Origin: Delphinapterus leucas
Taxonomy: Eukaryota > Chordata > Mammalia > Artiodactyla > Monodontidae
Direction of reading: 5' to 3'
DNA length: 64,000 nucleotides
NCBI RefSeq assembly: GCF_002288925.2
Contig: NW_022098044.1
Location: forward strand, 11,615,200 to 11,679,199
Part shown: positions 60,452-64,000 of the stretch, piece by piece
Numbering within the stretch: the stretch's first letter is position 1
Layout of the letters: every line of letters starts with the position of its first letter
Notes under the pieces: model-generated
What the model was told of the DNA's origin: nothing
What the model saw: only the letters and a program-made list of their open reading frames with translations
Databases searched by the model: none
Made by a program: the position numbers and the translations under genes

Positions 60452-60964
60452 CTCTTTCTGGGCCACCTGGAAGGGGATGGCCTTGCGCATGTGCTGCCTG
60501 GTGATGCCGCTCCAGCGAGTACGGTAGTCCACGATGGGCATCTCAGGCTGGATGTACTTGTCGTAGAGGACCTCGCCGTGGTAACTCACCACGGAGCAGC
60601 GGGCCAGCTCACTCACCCGCCCTCGCGGTCCTGTGCCCACCATCTCACAGTCGATAGCCACGCACTTGCTGGGCAAGGGCCCAGCAGATTCTCTGGGGGT
60701 GGGCTTTCTGCTGCCTTGGGCACCTCCAGATTCAGCCCTTGGACGTTGCCTCACACTGCTGGCGGCTTCGGTGCCTGGGGAGGATCCTGGCTCCGGGGGT
60801 GTGTTCCGCAACCCATACTCCTGCAGCAAGGCCTTCCGGGCCATAAACCGCTGGTGCTGTCGGCTCTTCCTCTTGTGTTTCCTCCGAAGCACATCCTTGG
60901 CATTCAGGCTGGCCAGGGAAGGGCACAGGCACTGGGCAGACTCAGAAGCTTCCCGGGCCACCAT
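60452..60964 (-). CDS. AEN: AEN, first coding exon (residues 1-171)
   Basis: AEN is a p53-induced nuclear and nucleolar DEDDh exonuclease that digests DNA and RNA and promotes apoptosis. The exon starts at an ATG (60964-60962, G at -3 and +4) giving [11 protein letters not shown], which matches the human N-terminus, and ends at a GTGAGG donor below 60452: 513 nt, 171 codons. A strongly basic stretch at residues 27-43 ([14 protein letters not shown]) is the nuclear/nucleolar targeting region. A low-complexity linker (residues 56-98) is several residues shorter than in human. Exo I follows, with Asp105 and Glu107 in [10 protein letters not shown], then [17 protein letters not shown]. Spliced to the two exons below it gives 316 residues; human has 325. 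The paralogue ISG20 lies about 6 kb downstream in the same orientation. Confidence 0.97.
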
Positions 60965-61028
60965 CCCAATCAGCTCACCGCTCAGGGCAAGGGAGGTCTG
61001 GGAGGTAATCTGCCTACAGGGCAGCAGC
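60965..61028 (-). other. AEN: AEN 5' UTR part of exon 2
   Basis: A pyrimidine-rich acceptor (TTCTCTCCCCAG on minus, AG at 61030-61029) lies 64 nt upstream of the ATG, so translation starts in the second exon as in human AEN. The first, untranslated exon and the promoter are not recognisable. No CpG-rich block occurs between 61030 and 64000, so they probably lie beyond the right edge. Confidence 0.7.
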
Positions 61029-61254
61029 CTGGGGAGAGAACACATAGGGCAGAGGGGCTGGGTGAGGAGTGTCCCAGGCCAGCCCTGCCCCTCCCTCTCT
61101 CTTCTTCCCTCCCTGCAGTGCTCTCCTGCCAGGCTGCCCCAGAGCCCTACACTTTGTCTCAGCATCCCAGGTGGACTCAAGGACCTATGTTAATAATAAT
61201 TGCACTCATACAATCGATACCACCTGCAAAACCACTGTTTTAAGTACTTTACAT

Positions 61255-61400
61255 GGAATCACTCAATCTTCCCAACAACTTGAACAAAGCATTATTATCC
61301 TCATATTACAGGTACAAAAGCTGAGGCATAGAGGTTAAGTAACTTGCCTGATTAATACATAGACAAAGGCTGATGTGAACCCAGAATCCATGCTCTCAAC
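61255..61400 (-). repeat. MIR SINE relic in AEN intron 1
   Basis: ATTATCCTCATATTACAGGT, AGCTGAGGCATAGAGGTTAA and TAAGTAACTTGCCTGATTAA form a reversed MIR core. Confidence 0.65.
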
Positions 61401-62169
61401 CTCCAAGCCATAGCTTACCTCCAATACCATTAGCATCAAAACATTTTAGAGGTATGGCTATGAGAAAATAAAGGTTACAGAAATGGCATATATATGATAT
61501 CCTATTTAAAAAAAAAAAAACAAAACAAAAACTTTATGAAATGTGAACGCAAGACCCACAGCAAAACCTGTAGAAAATATTTCACAGGAAGGCCACAATA
61601 GTTGTATTTTTGGTATGTGTTAACTAAAATGATGTAATCTATTAAATGCCTTTCTTCTAATTCATTCATCACAACACTGTCTACAAACATTTAAATACAG
61701 TTGGACATGTAGTTTAATCACTGAAGCCTACAGGCACTGGTGTGCTGGTTAACCAGCTCAACTCTAAAAGAGAAACAGAAAAAGCCCTGACCTATAGTGC
61801 TGCGGGTTCCTGTGGTACCTCCCACAAGCTCTCCATCCCTGAACGCTGGGTTGTAAAGAGATGCTGTCACACACCACTGCCACAGGAAATATTTGTTGTT
61901 CACATGGGTTTGCAAATCCCATGCAATAAGGCCGGCATCTTCCCAACAGTGAAGGATGTAGCCTGGAAAACCTCATCTTGTTTGCTGTACTAAGTCAGCC
62001 AGTATGTTTTGAACACACCAGAAAACCAGCGCTTTGAAGTAGACAGAGCAGGGGCTAACTCAGCTCTGTATAAGTTACCTAACCATTGAACTTCAGGTTC
62101 TTTGCGTGTAAAATGGCCCTGCTACCCTTCCCTTGTGAAGAGAAAAAGGCACAATCCATGTGTGCTAGG

Positions 62170-62470
62170 ATCTGCATATATTTTTTAAAATTATGCTTTA
62201 TTTTTTAAATTCTATTGAAGTATAGTTTATTTACAATGTTGTTAATTTCTGCTGTACAGCAAAGGGACTCAGTTACACGTATATATACATTCTTTTTCAC
62301 AGTCTTTTCCATTATGGTTTATCACAGGAAATTGAATATAGTTCCCGGTGCTATACAGTAGGACCTTGTTTATCCATGCTATACAAAATAGTTTGCATCT
62401 ACTAATCCCAAACTCCCAATCCTTCCCTCCCCCACCCTATTATTAAGAATGCTAATTATTAGTCATTTGG
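62170..62470 (-). mobile_element. L1 3' end, antisense
   Basis: Reverse complement of an artiodactyl-type L1 3' UTR (TTTCTGCTGTACAGCAAAGG, GAATATAGTTCCCGGTGCTA). Confidence 0.8.
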
Positions 62471-62751
62471 TTCATTAATCTGTCTTTAGTCAAGACTATA
62501 TACCTTGATGTAGCCTTTAAAATCTTTATAGGTGACCAATTTTAATTGCATCTGTATTCATGAAAATGCTATTTCCTAGTACATCTGGATAAAATTTAGC
62601 TGCTCATCCTTAACTCCTGAATCAACTATTCTTAATAGGAACAAAGGGATTTTCTGTGGAGTCAGGAGTGTCATGTCCCAAGTTTCCCTTGGTTAGTGTA
62701 TATTTGAATTGTGGCCAAATCCCCATTAAACTGTATATATTATATGCTCCC

Positions 62752-62754
<3 letters not shown>

Positions 62755-62782
<28 letters not shown>
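62755..62782. repeat. (AT)n microsatellite
   Basis: About 13 AT units in AEN intron 1, just before a SINE. Confidence 0.95.
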
Positions 62783-62785
<3 letters not shown>

Positions 62786-62814
62786 AAAGGACTTTATCTT
62801 TTTATTGTTTGCCT

Positions 62815-62940
62815 TTTATTTATTTATTTATTTTGGCTGAGCGGCATGTGGGATCTCAGTTCCCCAACCAGGGATCGAACCCGTACACCCTGCATTGGAA
62901 GCACGGAATCTTAACCACTGGACTGCCAGGGAAGTCCCTT
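62815..62940 (-). mobile_element. Short CHR-type SINE
   Basis: Reverse SINE between TTGCCTTTT repeats (about 62809 and 62941). Confidence 0.85.
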
Positions 62941-62989
62941 TTGCCTTTTTAATAATTTGCTTTTTTATTTTATTTTATTTATTCATTCA

Positions 62990-63184
62990 TTCACTCATTT
63001 TTGGTCACGTGGCTTACGGGATCTTAGTTCCCCAACCAGGGATTGAATCCGGGCCATCCATCCATCCATTCATTCATTTATGGCCACCCGGCTTGCGGGA
63101 TCTTCGTTCCCCAACCAGGGATTGAACCCAGGCCAAGGTAGTGGAAGCGCCGAGTCCTAACCACTGGACCACAGGGGAATTCCC
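62990..63184 (-). mobile_element. Two tandem partial CHR-type SINEs
   Basis: Two reverse SINE pieces joined by a CCAT/CATT simple repeat: one about 63000-63057, truncated, and one about 63078-63184 ending GGGGAATTCCC. Both carry GGGATCTTNGTTCCCCAACC-type middles. Confidence 0.8.
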
Positions 63185-64000
63185 TCCTGGCATGTATTAT
63201 ATGCTCCCTTTCCCCCAGAGGTGAAGACCCCTGCTCATGGTTGGTAACCAGTTCTTCCCAGGCCAGAGCTGCCTCAGCCTGGACTCCCAACCCACAGGCC
63301 TTCCTCCTGCCTCCCTTCCCACTCACATCCCTCCTACCCTTTCTACATCCTCCAGGAAGCCCTTCTGGAACAATCCTCCGGGTTGCACAGGCCAATGTCA
63401 CACTGAGGCCTCTGGGTTCCCAACTGTGGCAAGAGCTGGGCAGAGAGTTACAAAGAAAGATCCTGGACTCCAAGAGTTGAGTCTCACTGCAGAGACAGAA
63501 ACGGAGCAGAAGGCGTATGAAGGGCTGCGTGAGAAGTGCCAGGGAAGCAGGACAGGCTGAAGAGGTTAAGTCTGCGTGAACGTGGAACAGTAGCCCTCCA
63601 GGTAGAAGGGAGAGGAATCAGTGGACATGTTAGGGGCAAAGGCCTGAAAAAAGTACCCCAGGGCTGAGGAAGAGGGGCCCACCTTCAGCCTGATGCCATT
63701 TGGGCGTAAGGCACAAGGTAGGCCTGGCTGGAGGAACTGCCCCTGTCCGCTTTTTACCACTCCACCTTCTGCCTGCACTCTGGGAAGCCCACCACACTCT
63801 GGTGGCTTTTTCTACCCCAAGGTGGTGTCCCTATACTGGTCTCGGCGGGTCAAGCGAGGGAGCCCCAAAGGCACCTAGGGAGGTCACTGAAATATGGCAC
63901 AGTAGCCCTGACCCCGGACAATTTACAGTCTAACTGGGGAGCAAAGAAGTTCACGCCTCTCTGCTCTGGCAGCACAATCAGAGAATTTACTGCACTCTTC

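Noticed and set aside
60380..61243. 287-codon plus-strand frame across AEN exon 2
   Set aside because: Antisense shadow of AEN, kept open by the codon use of the real exon.
63626..63635. GGACATGTTA, considered as a p53 response element for AEN
   Set aside because: Only one imperfect half-site and no good adjacent second half-site.

Overview
This is mammalian nuclear DNA, almost certainly from a cetacean. About fifteen tRNA-derived SINEs of the CHR type lie across the window. They include the form whose body carries the 'gagaggccacaacagtgagaggcc' type block typical of whale and dolphin genomes (written here only as a label for the family). Spliced genes with GT-AG introns, artiodactyl-type L1 3' ends, MIR and MER5 relics and endogenous retrovirus LTRs agree with this.

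Right half (about 37.3-64 kb): two paralogous DEDDh 3'-5' exonuclease genes lie head to tail on the minus strand. AEN (apoptosis-enhancing nuclease, ISG20L1) has coding exons at 60452-60964, 57871-58071 and 56793-57029. ISG20 (interferon-stimulated 20 kDa exonuclease) has coding exons at 49954-50181, 39082-39282 and 37456-37542. Both use the same phase-0 architecture with a 201-nt middle exon, as expected of tandem duplicates. The order AEN-ISG20 matches human 15q26.1. ISG20 is preceded by an ISRE, a GC box and an E-box. Its reading frame ends about ten codons early relative to human. The AEN promoter is probably beyond the right edge.

Left half (about 1-27 kb): no intact protein gene is visible, but the structure is rich. 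A CpG island (about 7.0-7.73 kb) has a decayed relative at 3.8-4.3 kb. A KRAB-A exon of exactly 127 nt (8752-8878) has good splice sites but an in-frame stop. A three-copy degenerate tandem array (about 9.34-12.88 kb) is built of antisense L1, a palindromic mariner-type MITE and unique sequence. Two disabled MYADM-like copies with about 2 kb of shared 3' sequence stand head to head (12.9-15.86 kb minus; 21.64-24.69 kb plus). They share a one-base frameshift, so they descend from an already broken copy. Next to the second copy are an antisense solo LTR and a retroviral fragment whose 3' LTR was split by an L1, which was itself split by a SINE.

Middle (26.6-37.3 kb): intergenic sequence downstream of ISG20, holding MIR and MER5 relics and one CHR SINE, with no gene that I can support. 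The other longest open frames in the window look like chance frames in GC-rich sequence.
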